Assembly: GCF_900108345.1 (NCBI RefSeq) | Contig: NZ_FNVV01000014.1 | Coordinates: 2,155,664 to 2,219,663 of the forward strand | Source of the DNA: Bacteroides ndongoniae | GTDB taxonomy: Bacteria; Bacteroidota; Bacteroidia; Bacteroidales; Bacteroidaceae | Direction of reading: 5' to 3' | Length of the DNA stretch: 64,000 nucleotides | In this document: one piece after another, positions 9,699-18,691 of the stretch | Position numbering within the stretch: position 1 is the stretch's first letter | Layout: each line of letters starts with the position of its first letter | Position numbers and translations under genes: made by a program | The notes under the pieces: generated by a model | What the model saw: the letters and a program-made list of their open reading frames with translations, nothing else | Told to the model about the DNA's origin: nothing | The model's database searches: none

Positions 9699-10622
9699 TT
9701 ACAAAGTTTTGATTTCCTCGACTGTGAGTCCGGTGATTTGGGCTATTGTTTCGATTGGAATGCCGGCGGCTTTCATGGCAGTAGCGTTTTTTAGACGCTC
9801 TTCCTTGGCACCTTCAGCCCTTCCTTCAGCTCTACCTTCAGCCAATCCTTCTTCTCTTCCTTCAGCCCTACCTTCAGCCCTACCTTCGGCCCTTCCTTCG
9901 GCCCGTTCTGTCTGGATATTGTCCCGAAGGATGACGATATTGTCCAAATGACGATAATAGGCTTTCAGTTCATCCTGACTCATGCGGTCCAGTTGCAACT
10001 GTTCCTTCACGGTGTCCAGTCCCGGTGCGGTGGCACCTTCCGGCACTTCGCCCGTGTTCAGGTAATAAATCCATTCTTCCAAAGGAGTTTTTGCAACGCG
10101 GTTGAAGTCGTTCACCTTCAGTATGTAGTACTCCGGATAAAGCTGGCTCACCTGATCGACCTTGAAAGTCTGACGCTGGAATGGCGAAAGCTCCAACAGG
10201 TCTCCCTCGTGAATGCCACGGAACTCCGTCTTGCCATGATAGACAAAGTCCTTTCCGTGCCCTAACGAGAAATAGACGATGTTCACGCTATACACCTTGC
10301 GCACCTTTTCATATCCCTCGCCACGGTTGATATATTCCGTCACCAACTTCGACGTGCCGAACAGCATACGTTGGAAGTAAGCGTACTCGTTGTTGTTTTG
10401 CACTTCTATCAGGATCAGTTCGCCCCGTGAGTCCTCGGCAAGCATGTCCACACGGTTATACTTGTCATACTCATCCTCCTGGTTGCTTTCGCTTTCCAGC
10501 AACTTGCAGATTTTCACCTTATCTTCCAACAACGTGGTCAGCAGTCCTTCCAATACAGCATAATTGGCCTTATTGCGCAACAGCCGCTTCATGGCCCAGT
10601 CGAAACGTATGTAATTTGCCAT
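9699..10622 (-). CDS. Rpn-family PD-(D/E)XK nuclease / putative transposase
   Basis: A 307-residue protein starting MANYIRFDWAMKRLLRNKANY. It has the PD-(D/E)XK nuclease signature DMLAEDSRGELILIEVQN (about residues 59-76), then FQRMLFGTSKLVTEYI, as in the recombination-promoting nuclease (Rpn) family common in Bacteroides. The C-terminal third contains a tandem RAEG tract (about residues 237-270) followed by a helix that reads like a short HTH-type segment (ETIAQITGLTVEEIKTL). It stands alone between two copies of a 63-bp repeat. Catalytic activity is inferred from the family. Confidence 0.82.
   Translation of the reverse strand: MANYIRFDWAMKRLLRNKANYAVLEGLLTTLLEDKVKICKLLESESNQEDEYDKYNRVDMLAEDSRGELILIEVQNNNEYAYFQRMLFGTSKLVTEYINRGEGYEKVRKVYSVNIVYFSLGHGKDFVYHGKTEFRGIHEGDLLELSPFQRQTFKVDQVSQLYPEYYILKVNDFNRVAKTPLEEWIYYLNTGEVPEGATAPGLDTVKEQLQLDRMSQDELKAYYRHLDNIVILRDNIQTERAEGRAEGRAEGRAEGREEGLAEGRAEGRAEGAKEERLKNATAMKAAGIPIETIAQITGLTVEEIKTL
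9809..9906 (-). repeat. 12-bp tandem repeat coding for RAEG units
   Basis: About eight imperfect copies of a 12-base unit (plus strand CCTTCAGCCCTA) encode repeated RAEG/LAEG/REEG. Copy number is likely to vary by slippage in steps that keep the frame. Confidence 0.8.
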
Positions 10623-11067
10623 AGTCTTTCAAAATGAAGTTTATAACGCAAATAAACGAAGTTCTTGCTACATTTCCAAACATTGAAAAGAAATATTCGT
10701 GCGGCATGACGGGGGATATTCACCACGGATGACACGGATTAGTACGGATTAAACGTTGGAGGGTGTGCGTGTGTATAAATTAACTTAAGTTTCGCAAGTG
10801 CTCAACTTATTAGTTAACAAGGCTTCAGTTAACAAGTTTACAAGGCTGGAACTCCCTGTTTGATAAAGTGCCGCTTGAAACGGCTTGCTACAAACGCCTT
10901 GTTAACTCGTCAACTTGTTGCTTGTCAACTGCAACTTGAGCTTGCGAAAGTTGAGTAAATTAATCTGTGAAACTCTGTGTCCTCCGTGGTGACCCCCAAA
11001 AGCCCCCGCATTCTCCGTGGTGCTTGAAAAAGAAGTTGATTTTTGTTGATTATTTCCCGCCAAATAC
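10623..11067. other. Gene-free spacer with repeats
   Basis: No convincing gene. Holds the right copy of the 63-bp repeat, several copies of CAACTTGTT/AACAAGTT-like words (10800-10930) and the element TCTGTGAAACTCTGTG also seen near 9640. Confidence 0.5.
10721..10783 (+). repeat. 63-bp direct repeat, right copy
   Basis: Begins CACCACGGATGACACGG and ends TGTGTATAAATTAA, mirroring 9566-9628 in the same orientation. Confidence 0.75.
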
Positions 11068-11098
11068 TTGACAAAGGACTTCCGATTTTGTATCTTTG
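11068..11098 (+). promoter_or_regulatory. Promoter for the VapE-like gene
   Basis: TTG (11068-11070), 20 bases, then TATCTTTG (11091-11098): a textbook Bacteroides promoter. The leader of roughly 110 bases contains the 8-bp tandem repeat. Confidence 0.75.
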
Positions 11099-11105
11099 GG
11101 GAACG

Positions 11106-11153
11106 GTTGACAAGTTGACGAGTTAACAAGTTGACGAGTTGACGAGTCAACAA
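11106..11153 (+). repeat. Six tandem 8-bp units in a 5' leader
   Basis: GTTGACAA, GTTGACGA, GTTAACAA, GTTGACGA, GTTGACGA, GTCAACAA in a row directly after the promoter. Copy number could vary and affect the leader. Confidence 0.8.
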
Positions 11154-11221
11154 GGGAACGGGGAAACTCGGGGTTTGTAACCGCGTCCCCCGTCCATTTT
11201 CACTTAAACACACAAATTGCT

Positions 11222-12862
11222 ATGAACCTGATTATGAACCTGAAAAGCTGGTTCCTTCCGTGGAACACCACACGCAAGGACAACACGACAAACGAGACAA
11301 CTAACACGACCGGCACGACGGAAGCCGCCTCTACCGCTTCCACCTACGAACAACTGTTCGCCGACCTGCAACACGTCTGCACCCGCCTGCCCGGAGGCGA
11401 AGTCTTTGTAGTGATGGGCGGCGGCGAGTTCAGCGTCCGCATGACCTGGACACCCGACGACCGTGCCAAAGGCGAACAGAAGCGCATGTTCAGCCTGAAC
11501 GGCGGAAACGAAATCATCGAATGGGTGGATGCACAGCCCGACGAAACCGCCGAAGCACGCATCCTGACGATGGAGCAACCACCTGTTATTGAAAAGGATA
11601 CGGTGAAAAATGCGGAAAAGGAAGAGGTAAAAGGCGCTCCCCAAGAAGAGGTCGCCGCGCCTGCTGAAGAATCCCCTGTCCAACCCGAAAAGCCCTCGCG
11701 CCAGCAACAGATGATGCAATGCCTGACGCGCTACCTGAAGCTGCACTATGCCTTCCGCTACAACCTGCTGACGGAACGCACGGAATGCGCCCGCTTGGAC
11801 ACTACCAGCACAGCCGATCCGCACCACCTTATTTATACCCCCGTGGACAGCCGCACGCTGAACGGCATTGCCCTCGATGCCATCGACAGCGGCGTGGACT
11901 GTTGGGACCGCGACGTGAAACGCTACGTGGAGTCCGACCACGTGCAGGCCTACCATCCGTTCGACCTCTACTTCAAGCACCTTCCCGCATGGGACGGCAC
12001 CGACCGTGTGACCGAACTGGCCCAACGGGTTGCTGACAGCGAACTTTGGACACGTGCCTTCCACCGCTGGATGCTGGCCGTCACCGCCCAGTGGACGGGC
12101 CGTGGCGGAGAGGGACGCCGTGCCAACAGTGTGGCACCGCTCTTAATCAGCACCGCACAAGGTTTGGGCAAATCTACCTTCTGCCGCCTGCTGCTCCCGC
12201 CCCAACTGCGTGACTACTTTACCGAAAGCTTCGACCTGACCAACGTCACGGCGGCGGAGAACAAACTAGCCTCGTACGGACTTATCAATCTGGACGAGTT
12301 CGACCGCCTGCCCGCTAGCCGGATGCCCCAGCTGAAGAACCTGATGCAGATGGAAGCCTTACGCGTGCGCCGTGCCTATCGTCGCACGGCAGAGCCGCTG
12401 CCCCGCATCGCCTCCTTCATCGGCACCAGCAACCGCCGAGACCTGCTGACCGACCTTTCGGGCAGCCGTCGCTTTATCTGTGTGGAGGTGGAACGCCCCA
12501 TTGATTGCACCACGCCGGTGGATTATGAACAACTCTACGCCCAGCTGCTGCACGAGTTGGAGAACGGCGAACGCTGCTGGTTCAGCAAGGAAGAGGAAAA
12601 CGAGATTCAGCAAGCCAATCGCCCGTTCTACCGCGTTACACCCGCCGAAGAACTGGTCAGCTCGTGCTTCCGCTTCGCCGAGCCGGGCGAGCAGGGTGCA
12701 AGATTAATGTCGGCGGCGGATATTTATACAACTGTGAAGAAGAAGAATCCTGCTGCTCTGAAGGACTGTTCGTGTACGTCGTTCGCCCGACTGCTGGCGC
12801 AGTTGGGGCGCAGGGTGCATACGAAGTATGGGAACGGGTATTGGGTAAAAACGGTGGAATAA
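11222..12862 (+). CDS. VapE-like primase/helicase-type ATPase
   Basis: A 546-residue protein. The N-terminal 170 residues are variable and acidic. From about residue 200 it matches the VapE / virulence-associated E fold: HPFDLYFKHLPAWDGTDRV, Walker A region STAQGLGKSTFCRLLL (near 315), Walker B-like YGLINLDEFDRL (near 357), sensor segment SFIGTSNRRDLLTDLSGSRR, and a C-terminal DNA-binding-like module (DUF3874-like). Such proteins occur in phages and islands but many Bacteroides carry solitary chromosomal copies like this one; no phage genes flank it. ATG 11234 is an alternative start. Confidence 0.8.
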   Translation: MNLIMNLKSWFLPWNTTRKDNTTNETTNTTGTTEAASTASTYEQLFADLQHVCTRLPGGEVFVVMGGGEFSVRMTWTPDDRAKGEQKRMFSLNGGNEIIEWVDAQPDETAEARILTMEQPPVIEKDTVKNAEKEEVKGAPQEEVAAPAEESPVQPEKPSRQQQMMQCLTRYLKLHYAFRYNLLTERTECARLDTTSTADPHHLIYTPVDSRTLNGIALDAIDSGVDCWDRDVKRYVESDHVQAYHPFDLYFKHLPAWDGTDRVTELAQRVADSELWTRAFHRWMLAVTAQWTGRGGEGRRANSVAPLLISTAQGLGKSTFCRLLLPPQLRDYFTESFDLTNVTAAENKLASYGLINLDEFDRLPASRMPQLKNLMQMEALRVRRAYRRTAEPLPRIASFIGTSNRRDLLTDLSGSRRFICVEVERPIDCTTPVDYEQLYAQLLHELENGERCWFSKEEENEIQQANRPFYRVTPAEELVSSCFRFAEPGEQGARLMSAADIYTTVKKKNPAALKDCSCTSFARLLAQLGRRVHTKYGNGYWVKTVE

Positions 12863-12902
12863 GCTATAAACACCTGTATCTCACACGAGACAAACAAGTA
12901 CC

Positions 12903-13559
12903 TTACTGAGTAATACCCGGTATACCTTCCTTCAGTATCTCGACCAGAATCGGTTTCGCACCACCCACGAAACACTCAACGGCGATTACCATCAGAATCA
13001 GACCCATCAGACGCATCATCACGTTGTTGCCCGTCTCGCCCAGCACATTTACCAAGCGGGTAGAAGCACGCAGGATAAAGAATGTAAGCAGATAGATGAA
13101 GGCAATCATGCCTATCAACACTCCCTTCATGGCAAAGGTGTTGGCATCCTGCATCAGCACAATAGCATTGGCAATGGCACCCGGTCCGCAAAGCATGGGG
13201 ATGCCAAGCGGCGTAATGGAGATGTCGTCGGCATAGGTTTTGATTTCCTCGTCCTTCAGCTTCATCGGCGTATAGCGTGCCTGCAGCATGTCGTAACCTA
13301 TCTTGAAAATGATGAATCCGCCGGCTATACGGAAACCGTTGGTCGAAATACCGAAGAACTTGAAGAGAAACTGGCCCGCGAAAGTAAATACCATGATGGT
13401 GATGAATGCCACCAGCGTAGCACGCGAAACAACTGAACGGCGTTCACGCTCCGTCATACCCTGAGTCATGGTCAGAAACACAGGCATGGTGCCGAGCGGA
13501 TTGGTCAGTGTGAAAAAAGACGTAAAGCAAAGTAATGCAAAAGGAATAAGGGTTTCCAT
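12903..13559 (-). CDS. MarC family membrane protein
   Basis: A 218-residue integral membrane protein with six predicted hydrophobic segments. Family signatures are the N-terminal FFTLTNPLGTMPVFLTMT and the internal ITPLGIPMLCGPGAIANAIVL. MarC proteins sit in the inner membrane; their transport substrate is not settled. I chose the ATG at 13559 (METLIPFALL) because the upstream extension lacks membrane character. It converges with the VapE-like gene 40 bases away. Confidence 0.9.
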   Translation of the reverse strand: METLIPFALLCFTSFFTLTNPLGTMPVFLTMTQGMTERERRSVVSRATLVAFITIMVFTFAGQFLFKFFGISTNGFRIAGGFIIFKIGYDMLQARYTPMKLKDEEIKTYADDISITPLGIPMLCGPGAIANAIVLMQDANTFAMKGVLIGMIAFIYLLTFFILRASTRLVNVLGETGNNVMMRLMGLILMVIAVECFVGGAKPILVEILKEGIPGITQ

Positions 13560-13618
13560 AATACAGAATTTTAAGTATAGTATTGAATACACAAAAATAC
13601 GACTAAATCTGACATGTG

Positions 13619-14311
13619 CTACAAGATTCCGAGCAAATCTTTCAAATCGGTTATCCGATAAGTAGGCTTAAAAGGAAGAGGGCTGTTGCCTGAGACGTCG
13701 TAGAACACCTGATGCATGCCCACACCGGCAGCTCCAGCCACGTCGTTCTCCCAACTGTCGCCTATCATCAGCGACTCGCCCAACTGCGACTGGGTGGCCG
13801 AAAGAGCAAAATGGAAGATGGCAGCACGGGGTTTCAGCACGCCGATATCATCGGACAGGACTACCTTTTTGAAGTAACGGTCGATACCGGCCGAACGCAT
13901 CTTGCGGCATTGCAACTCCTGAAAACCATTGGACAGGATGTACAGGTTGTAGCGTGGATGCAGGTATTCGAGCACCTCGCGCGCATGCGGCATCAGTCCA
14001 CTCTTGGTAGGTATCAGCGTAAAGAAATCGTCCGTAAAGGCTTTTGCCAACTCGGCATCGCCCGCACCGACAGCTTCGAGCGGATAAAGAAAGCGCTGAC
14101 GGTTCAGTTCGTCCTTGGTCAGCTGCCCGCGCCCGTATGCAGCCCACAGCTCCAGGTTGTGCTGCTGGTAGAGCGTATAGTAATGTTGGAAGGAATGGAA
14201 AAAACGGTCGTAACGATACTTGTCGTACAATTCCTCGAACGTATCGCGGGCATTCTGCGTGAAAGCCCACAGCGTATCATCGAGGTCGAAGAACAGATTC
14301 TTATATGCCAT
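13619..14311 (-). CDS. YjjG-type HAD phosphatase / 5'-nucleotidase
   Basis: A 230-residue HAD hydrolase: motif I FFDLDDTLW (residues 7-15, nucleophile Asp), motif II LYILSNGF, a motif III lysine in GVLKPRAAIF, and motif IV MIGDSWENDVAGAAGVGM. A helical cap follows motif I. This is the subclass that includes YjjG, a pyrimidine 5'-nucleotidase acting as a house-cleaning enzyme; the exact substrate is inferred. Confidence 0.9.
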   Translation of the reverse strand: MAYKNLFFDLDDTLWAFTQNARDTFEELYDKYRYDRFFHSFQHYYTLYQQHNLELWAAYGRGQLTKDELNRQRFLYPLEAVGAGDAELAKAFTDDFFTLIPTKSGLMPHAREVLEYLHPRYNLYILSNGFQELQCRKMRSAGIDRYFKKVVLSDDIGVLKPRAAIFHFALSATQSQLGESLMIGDSWENDVAGAAGVGMHQVFYDVSGNSPLPFKPTYRITDLKDLLGIL

Positions 14312-14392
14312 GCGTATATGGATTGAAACAGGAAAAGGTTCAGGCTGAAGAGTTCAGTCATAAGAGGGTTAAAGCCTGTACGTTTCAAAAAA

Positions 14393-14454
14393 ACGGGCTG
14401 CACACAGTGCAGACGGAACAGTCGAAGTGTTCCGCTGCAATCCGTACAGCCCGT
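14393..14454 (-). terminator. Terminator of the coiled-coil lipoprotein gene
   Basis: In the minus direction an outer stem ACGGGCTG/CAGCCCGT encloses an inner stem CGGAACA/TGTTCCG and is followed by seven T. Confidence 0.85.
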
Positions 14455-14482
14455 ACCCGAAATTAATAGAATAAAATTAGAC

Positions 14483-15361
14483 TTATTTTACCTGAATAAC
14501 GAGGTACTTGGATACGCTCCAGAAATCTTTCGGATTGGAAATCTTCAGAATCAGCTGGCCTTTGTTGTCCTTGTCGAGCGCATACGAGCCAGCTGGATGA
14601 GTAGTCAGAATTTCGGCATCTTTCGAATAAAGCTTGATTTCCTTCGTCGTACGGATATCTACCTGAGTGAAGTAGTCCTTGTTGACATCGGCATCCTGCA
14701 TTACCTCACCTTTCTTAAACAGACCTGTGTTGGACAGAATCTTCTGGTCCTTCAGCTCTTTCTTCGTTCCGAAAACAAACCAAGCGGTGTTCAGAGCCTT
14801 GTCTTGTTCGGCCACAGTCTTCGCCTTGGCTTCGTTCTCAGTGGTCAGTTCTTCCTTGACAGCCGTCAGATCGGATACGGCGGCATCCAGTTCCTGTATA
14901 CGGACGTTCTTCGAAGCCAGTTCGGCCTGCAATTCTTCGATGCGTTGCGTTTTTACAACAAGCTCCTGTGTCAGCGATTCAACAGCTTTCTTCAGCTGAG
15001 CCGAGTTGTTCTTACTGTTCTTCAGCATTGCCTGCAATTTGGCAATCTGTTCCTTATTCTCTTCCATCTGCTTGCGGATGAATTCGATGTCGGAAGCAAT
15101 CTGTTCCTTAGCGCTCAGCGAGCCTTCGGCAACGGCTCCACGCTGCAAGTCCACCCGGTTTTCAGCCGCATTGATCTGACGGAATCCTTCCGAAATTTCG
15201 TTGAATGTTCCCATCATCTCGTCCAACTCGGTATTGCGCTGGTTCAGCTCCATCAAGAGCGAATCGTTTTCGGCCTGCAAACGGTCGTTGTTCCCTCCCG
15301 AAAAATTATTGCACGATACCAACGCAGCCGTGCATGCCACTAATACTGCAAACTTTTTCAT
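14483..15361 (-). CDS. Coiled-coil envelope lipoprotein
   Basis: A 292-residue protein with a lipoprotein signal (MKKFAVLVACTAALVSC, Cys near 17), a long heptad-like coiled coil (about residues 28-190), and a C-terminal beta domain with WFVFGTKKELKDQKILSNTG and VDIRTTKEIKLYSKDAEILT. This architecture is conserved in Bacteroidales but has no assigned function; it is probably anchored in the outer membrane. It lies downstream of rsmI on the same strand, 39 bases away. Confidence 0.85.
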   Translation of the reverse strand: MKKFAVLVACTAALVSCNNFSGGNNDRLQAENDSLLMELNQRNTELDEMMGTFNEISEGFRQINAAENRVDLQRGAVAEGSLSAKEQIASDIEFIRKQMEENKEQIAKLQAMLKNSKNNSAQLKKAVESLTQELVVKTQRIEELQAELASKNVRIQELDAAVSDLTAVKEELTTENEAKAKTVAEQDKALNTAWFVFGTKKELKDQKILSNTGLFKKGEVMQDADVNKDYFTQVDIRTTKEIKLYSKDAEILTTHPAGSYALDKDNKGQLILKISNPKDFWSVSKYLVIQVK

Positions 15362-15400
15362 ACGTTTTTCCTTTCCTTACGTTTGAATTAATAAAAGTGT

Positions 15401-16078
15401 TTATTTATCGTCTATTCCTGCTACTACAATTACTATCTCTCCACGGGGTTCGTTAGCCGTGAAGTGTTCTATCAGTTCGCCCAAAGTGCCCCGCACGGTT
15501 TCTTCGTGCACTTTCGATATTTCTCTCGACACGGATGCCTGCCGCTCGGTTCCAAAGAACTCGGCAAACTGGGTCAAAGCCTTCAGCAAACGATAGGGCG
15601 ACTCGTAGAACACCATCGTGCGTGGTTCCTCGGCCAATGCTTTCAAGCGGGTCATCCGTCCCTTCTTCTGTGGCAAGAAACCCTCGAAGCAGAACTTCTC
15701 ATTGGGTAATCCCGAAGCCACCAGAGCCGGCACGAAAGCCGTCGCCCCAGGCAGGCATTGCACCTCGATACCTGCACGCACGCATTCGCGTACCAGCAGG
15801 AAGCCCGGATCGGAAATACCCGGCGTACCTGCATCGGATATCAAGGCTACAGTTTCGCCCCCCCTTATTCTATTAACAACACTTTCCACCGTTTTATGTT
15901 CATTGAACTTGTGGTGAGATTGCATGGCGTTCTTAATTTCGAAGTGTTTCAGCAAAATGCCTGAGGTCCGGGTGTCCTCGGCCAGCACCAGATCGGCTTC
16001 TTTCAATATGCGAATGGCGCGGAAGGTCATGTCCTCCAGATTTCCTACAGGGGTAGGCACTACATACAGTTTTCCCAT
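15401..16078 (-). CDS. rsmI: 16S rRNA (cytidine-1402 2'-O) methyltransferase
   Basis: A 225-residue tetrapyrrole-methylase-fold enzyme: MGKLYVVPTPVGNLEDMTFR at the start, EADLVLAEDTRTSGILLKHF, the SAM-binding SDAGTPGISDPG, and FYESPYRLLKAL. RsmI 2'-O-methylates C1402 of 16S rRNA in the decoding centre. The ATG at 16078 gives the canonical N-terminus; an open extension upstream (to 16231) overlaps the neighbouring gene and has no family match. Confidence 0.95.
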   Translation of the reverse strand: MGKLYVVPTPVGNLEDMTFRAIRILKEADLVLAEDTRTSGILLKHFEIKNAMQSHHKFNEHKTVESVVNRIRGGETVALISDAGTPGISDPGFLLVRECVRAGIEVQCLPGATAFVPALVASGLPNEKFCFEGFLPQKKGRMTRLKALAEEPRTMVFYESPYRLLKALTQFAEFFGTERQASVSREISKVHEETVRGTLGELIEHFTANEPRGEIVIVVAGIDDK

Positions 16079-16094
16079 ATCTTTATAGTCTGCT

Positions 16095-16724
16095 TTAACT
16101 GAAGTATTTCTTAAGAAGTTCGATAAAATCAGCGGTTGCCTCGTTTTCCTCATCGGGCACCACGGTCGAATAGAATATGCGCAACGCTTCGTCCAGCGTA
16201 GCTGCATTGCCCAGTTGCTCCACCACTTCATTCATCCGCGCTCCGTCGCCTTTAAACAGTTCGCGCGTGAAACGGAACGCGTCGTTCAGGCTGATGGCGT
16301 GGCGTAGGTCGGTAGCGGATCTGATACGCTCGGCCAGGATGGAAGTAGGCTGTACGGTAGGAACTACTTCTTCGACAGGGACACGTACCTGCTCTTCGGC
16401 AGGTGCCGGTTCTGCCGGTTCTTCCTGAAACACCGGAACAACAACCGGAGTCGGAACAGGTTCTTCCAGATCGGCCTCAACCGGAGCTTCATGTGTTACC
16501 GGCTCAGCTGCCGGAACAGCTTCTGCCACAGCTACCGTTTCGACCGAAGTAGTTGCAGTCGTCTCGTCAAGCAGGCGCTCCAATTCGCTCAAACGAGCCT
16601 GCATCTGACGGATATTCCGTCTGGCTACTTCGCGCAAAGCCGGATTATTTCCTTGCTCAACGGCTTGCATCACACATTTCAATTCCTGAATATCCAGTTC
16701 AATGTCTGTCAATAAAGTCTGCAT
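16095..16724 (-). CDS. Conserved Bacteroidales protein of unknown function
   Basis: A 209-residue cytosolic protein. Residues 1-55 form a helical, partly coiled segment; 56-130 are low-complexity, rich in Glu, Pro, Ala and Val; 130-209 form a compact helical domain (ILAERIRSATDLRHAISLND...RFTRELFKGDGARMNEV). No catalytic motif is visible. It ends 16 bases before rsmI on the same strand, suggesting cotranscription. Confidence 0.8.
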   Translation of the reverse strand: MQTLLTDIELDIQELKCVMQAVEQGNNPALREVARRNIRQMQARLSELERLLDETTATTSVETVAVAEAVPAAEPVTHEAPVEADLEEPVPTPVVVPVFQEEPAEPAPAEEQVRVPVEEVVPTVQPTSILAERIRSATDLRHAISLNDAFRFTRELFKGDGARMNEVVEQLGNAATLDEALRIFYSTVVPDEENEATADFIELLKKYFS

Positions 16725-16755
16725 AACCTTTCAATGTCCATCCATGTTAATGCCA

Positions 16756-16763
16756 CAAATGTA
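16756..16763 (-). promoter_or_regulatory. -7 box for the 16095-16724 / rsmI transcript
   Basis: TACATTTG on the minus strand, 31 bases before the start codon; no clear -33 match. Confidence 0.4.
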
Positions 16764-16805
16764 GAAATAAATAATGAAATAATATCTTAAAGCCAACAAA
16801 AGTAT

Positions 16806-16813
16806 TACTTTTG
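16806..16813 (+). promoter_or_regulatory. -7 box for tdk
   Basis: TACTTTTG, 24 bases before the tdk start; the -33 box is weak. Confidence 0.45.
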
Positions 16814-16837
16814 TGGCCAACATAACAGTATAAAGAC

Positions 16838-17458
16838 ATGGTACTATTCTCGGAAGATCATATACAGGAAACCAAGCGCCGGGGCAGAATCGAAGTCATT
16901 TGCGGCTCCATGTTCTCCGGAAAGACAGAAGAACTGATACGCCGCCTCAAGCGCGCCAAGTTTGCCAAACAGCGGGTCGAAATCTACAAGCCCGCCATTG
17001 ACACACGCTACTCGGAAGAAGACGTAGTGTCGCACGAAGGCCACTCTATCTCCTCGACTCCCATCGACTCGTCGGCCAGCATCCTGCTGTTCACCTCGGA
17101 AGTAGACGTGGTAGGTATCGACGAAGCCCAGTTCTTCGACGACGGACTGATTGACGTCTGTAACCAGCTGGCCAACAATGGCATCCGTGTCATCGTGGCA
17201 GGACTTGACATGGACTTCCGTGGCCGCCCGTTCGGACCGATGCCGGGGCTGTGTGCCATTGCCGACGAAGTTTCGAAAGTTCATGCCATCTGCGTGAAAT
17301 GCGGACAACTGGCCGCCTTCTCGCACCGTACCGTAAAGAACGACAAACAGGTGTTGCTTGGCGAAACCGAAGAATACGAGCCACTGTGCCGCTCGTGCTA
17401 CCAGCAAGCCATAGCCGAAGACCGTAAGCACAACGACAATCCCCTGCCCCACTCCTAA
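16838..17458 (+). CDS. tdk: Thymidine kinase
   Basis: A 206-residue type II thymidine kinase: P-loop GSMFSGKTEELIRR (about residues 27-40), Walker B VVGIDEAQFFD (near 90), the lasso region with FSHRTVKND and LGETEEYEPLCRSCY, and zinc-binding Cys pairs (CVKCG and CRSC). It phosphorylates thymidine in the salvage pathway. The AI-2E family gene follows 14 bases later. Confidence 0.96.
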   Translation: MVLFSEDHIQETKRRGRIEVICGSMFSGKTEELIRRLKRAKFAKQRVEIYKPAIDTRYSEEDVVSHEGHSISSTPIDSSASILLFTSEVDVVGIDEAQFFDDGLIDVCNQLANNGIRVIVAGLDMDFRGRPFGPMPGLCAIADEVSKVHAICVKCGQLAAFSHRTVKNDKQVLLGETEEYEPLCRSCYQQAIAEDRKHNDNPLPHS

Positions 17459-17472
17459 AAAAACGTCAGAAT

Positions 17473-18633
17473 ATGGAACGCAAGAAAATCACTTTCGACA
17501 GCTTCATCCGCGGCGTCATCATCGGCGCCATCATCATCGGTATTCTTATGCTGCTCGAACGCCTGAGCGGCGTGCTTCTTCCCTTCTTCATTGCCTGGCT
17601 GATAGCCTATCTGATATATCCGCTGGTCACCTTCTTTCAGTATAAGCTTCGGCTTAAGAACAGGGTTGTCTCCATCTTCTGCGCATTGCTCAGTATTGTG
17701 CTGGTAGGTGTAGCCGCTTTTTTCCTGCTGGTACCGCCCATGATAGAAGAATTCGGGCGAGTGAAGGATCTGCTAATCGAATACTTTTCGAGCACTACTA
17801 CAGGCGGCAACGTCCCCAAGTCGTTGTCCGACTTCCTGCGCGAAAACATTGATACTCGCTTACTGATACAGATATTCAACGAAAAGGACCTGCTGGCTGC
17901 ACTAAAAGAAACTTTACCTGGCGTATGGACCATACTTTCCGAGTCTGTCAACTTGCTGTTCAGCGTGTTCACCTTCTTTATTATCCTATTATATATAGTG
18001 TTCATCCTGCTCGACTATGAAAGCATTTCTGAAGGATGGCCCTATCTTGTACCCGTAAAATATCGCAAGTTCGTGACCGACTTACTGAACGACGTTAAAA
18101 ACGGCATGAACCGTTACTTCCGCGGACAGGCCTTCGTTGCCTTGTGCGTAGGCATTCTGTTCAGTATCGGTTTCCTCATTATCGACTTCCCGATGGCCAT
18201 CGGTCTGGGACTATTCATCGGAGCTTTAAACCTGGTTCCGTACCTGCAAATCATCGGCTTTATCCCTACCATCATACTGGCTATCCTGAAAGCAGCCGAC
18301 ACCGGAGGCAATTTCTGGCTTATTCTGGCTGCCGCACTTGCCGTCTTTGTTGTCGTACAGATTATCCAGGACGGCTTCATCGTGCCGCGTGTGATGGGAA
18401 AGATCACAGGGCTCAATCCGGCCATCATTCTGCTATCTCTGTCGGTATGGGGTTCGCTGATGGGGATGCTGGGTATGATCATTGCCCTTCCCCTTACTAC
18501 CCTGATGCTCTCTTATTACCAACGTTTCATCATTAACCGGGAAAAAATTAGTAAGGTGGAAATCACTGATAATCAAGAGACATGTAAAAAAAGTGATATA
18601 GAAGACGAAAAAAAATCATCAAACCCCTTGTAG
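17473..18633 (+). CDS. AI-2E family transporter (PerM/TqsA-like)
   Basis: A 386-residue membrane protein with about eight hydrophobic segments. Family marks include PFFIAWLIAYLIYPLVTFFQ, the conserved GLFIGALNLVPYLQIIGFIP, and FVVVQIIQDGFIVPRVMG near the C-terminus, followed by a charged tail. Members export small molecules or act as ion antiporters; no substrate can be assigned. It is the second gene of the tdk operon. Confidence 0.9.
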   Translation: MERKKITFDSFIRGVIIGAIIIGILMLLERLSGVLLPFFIAWLIAYLIYPLVTFFQYKLRLKNRVVSIFCALLSIVLVGVAAFFLLVPPMIEEFGRVKDLLIEYFSSTTTGGNVPKSLSDFLRENIDTRLLIQIFNEKDLLAALKETLPGVWTILSESVNLLFSVFTFFIILLYIVFILLDYESISEGWPYLVPVKYRKFVTDLLNDVKNGMNRYFRGQAFVALCVGILFSIGFLIIDFPMAIGLGLFIGALNLVPYLQIIGFIPTIILAILKAADTGGNFWLILAAALAVFVVVQIIQDGFIVPRVMGKITGLNPAIILLSLSVWGSLMGMLGMIIALPLTTLMLSYYQRFIINREKISKVEITDNQETCKKSDIEDEKKSSNPL

Positions 18634-18657
18634 ATTCAAAAAAAGTCCCTACCTTTG
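18628..18657 (+). promoter_or_regulatory. Promoter of tRNA-Lys
   Basis: TTG (18628-18630), 19 bases, TACCTTTG (18650-18657). It overlaps the end of the transporter gene and lies 34 bases before the tRNA. Confidence 0.8.
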
Positions 18658-18691
18658 CACTCGCAATCAGGAAATGATAGCAAACAGGTTT

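Noticed and set aside
9610..9951. Rightward frame with repeated LPSALPSA residues
   Set aside because: It is the antisense reading of the RAEG repeat in the Rpn gene.
11106..11153. 8-bp tandem units as a CRISPR or iteron origin
   Set aside because: Units are directly contiguous and no replication initiator of plasmid type is adjacent; a simple tandem repeat is the plainest reading.
18650..18659. TACCTTTGC before tRNA-Lys resembles the GTAnnTTTGC core used by CTnDOT integrase
   Set aside because: It has a TTG box 19 bases upstream and is the normal promoter of the tRNA; the element content starts only after the tRNA.
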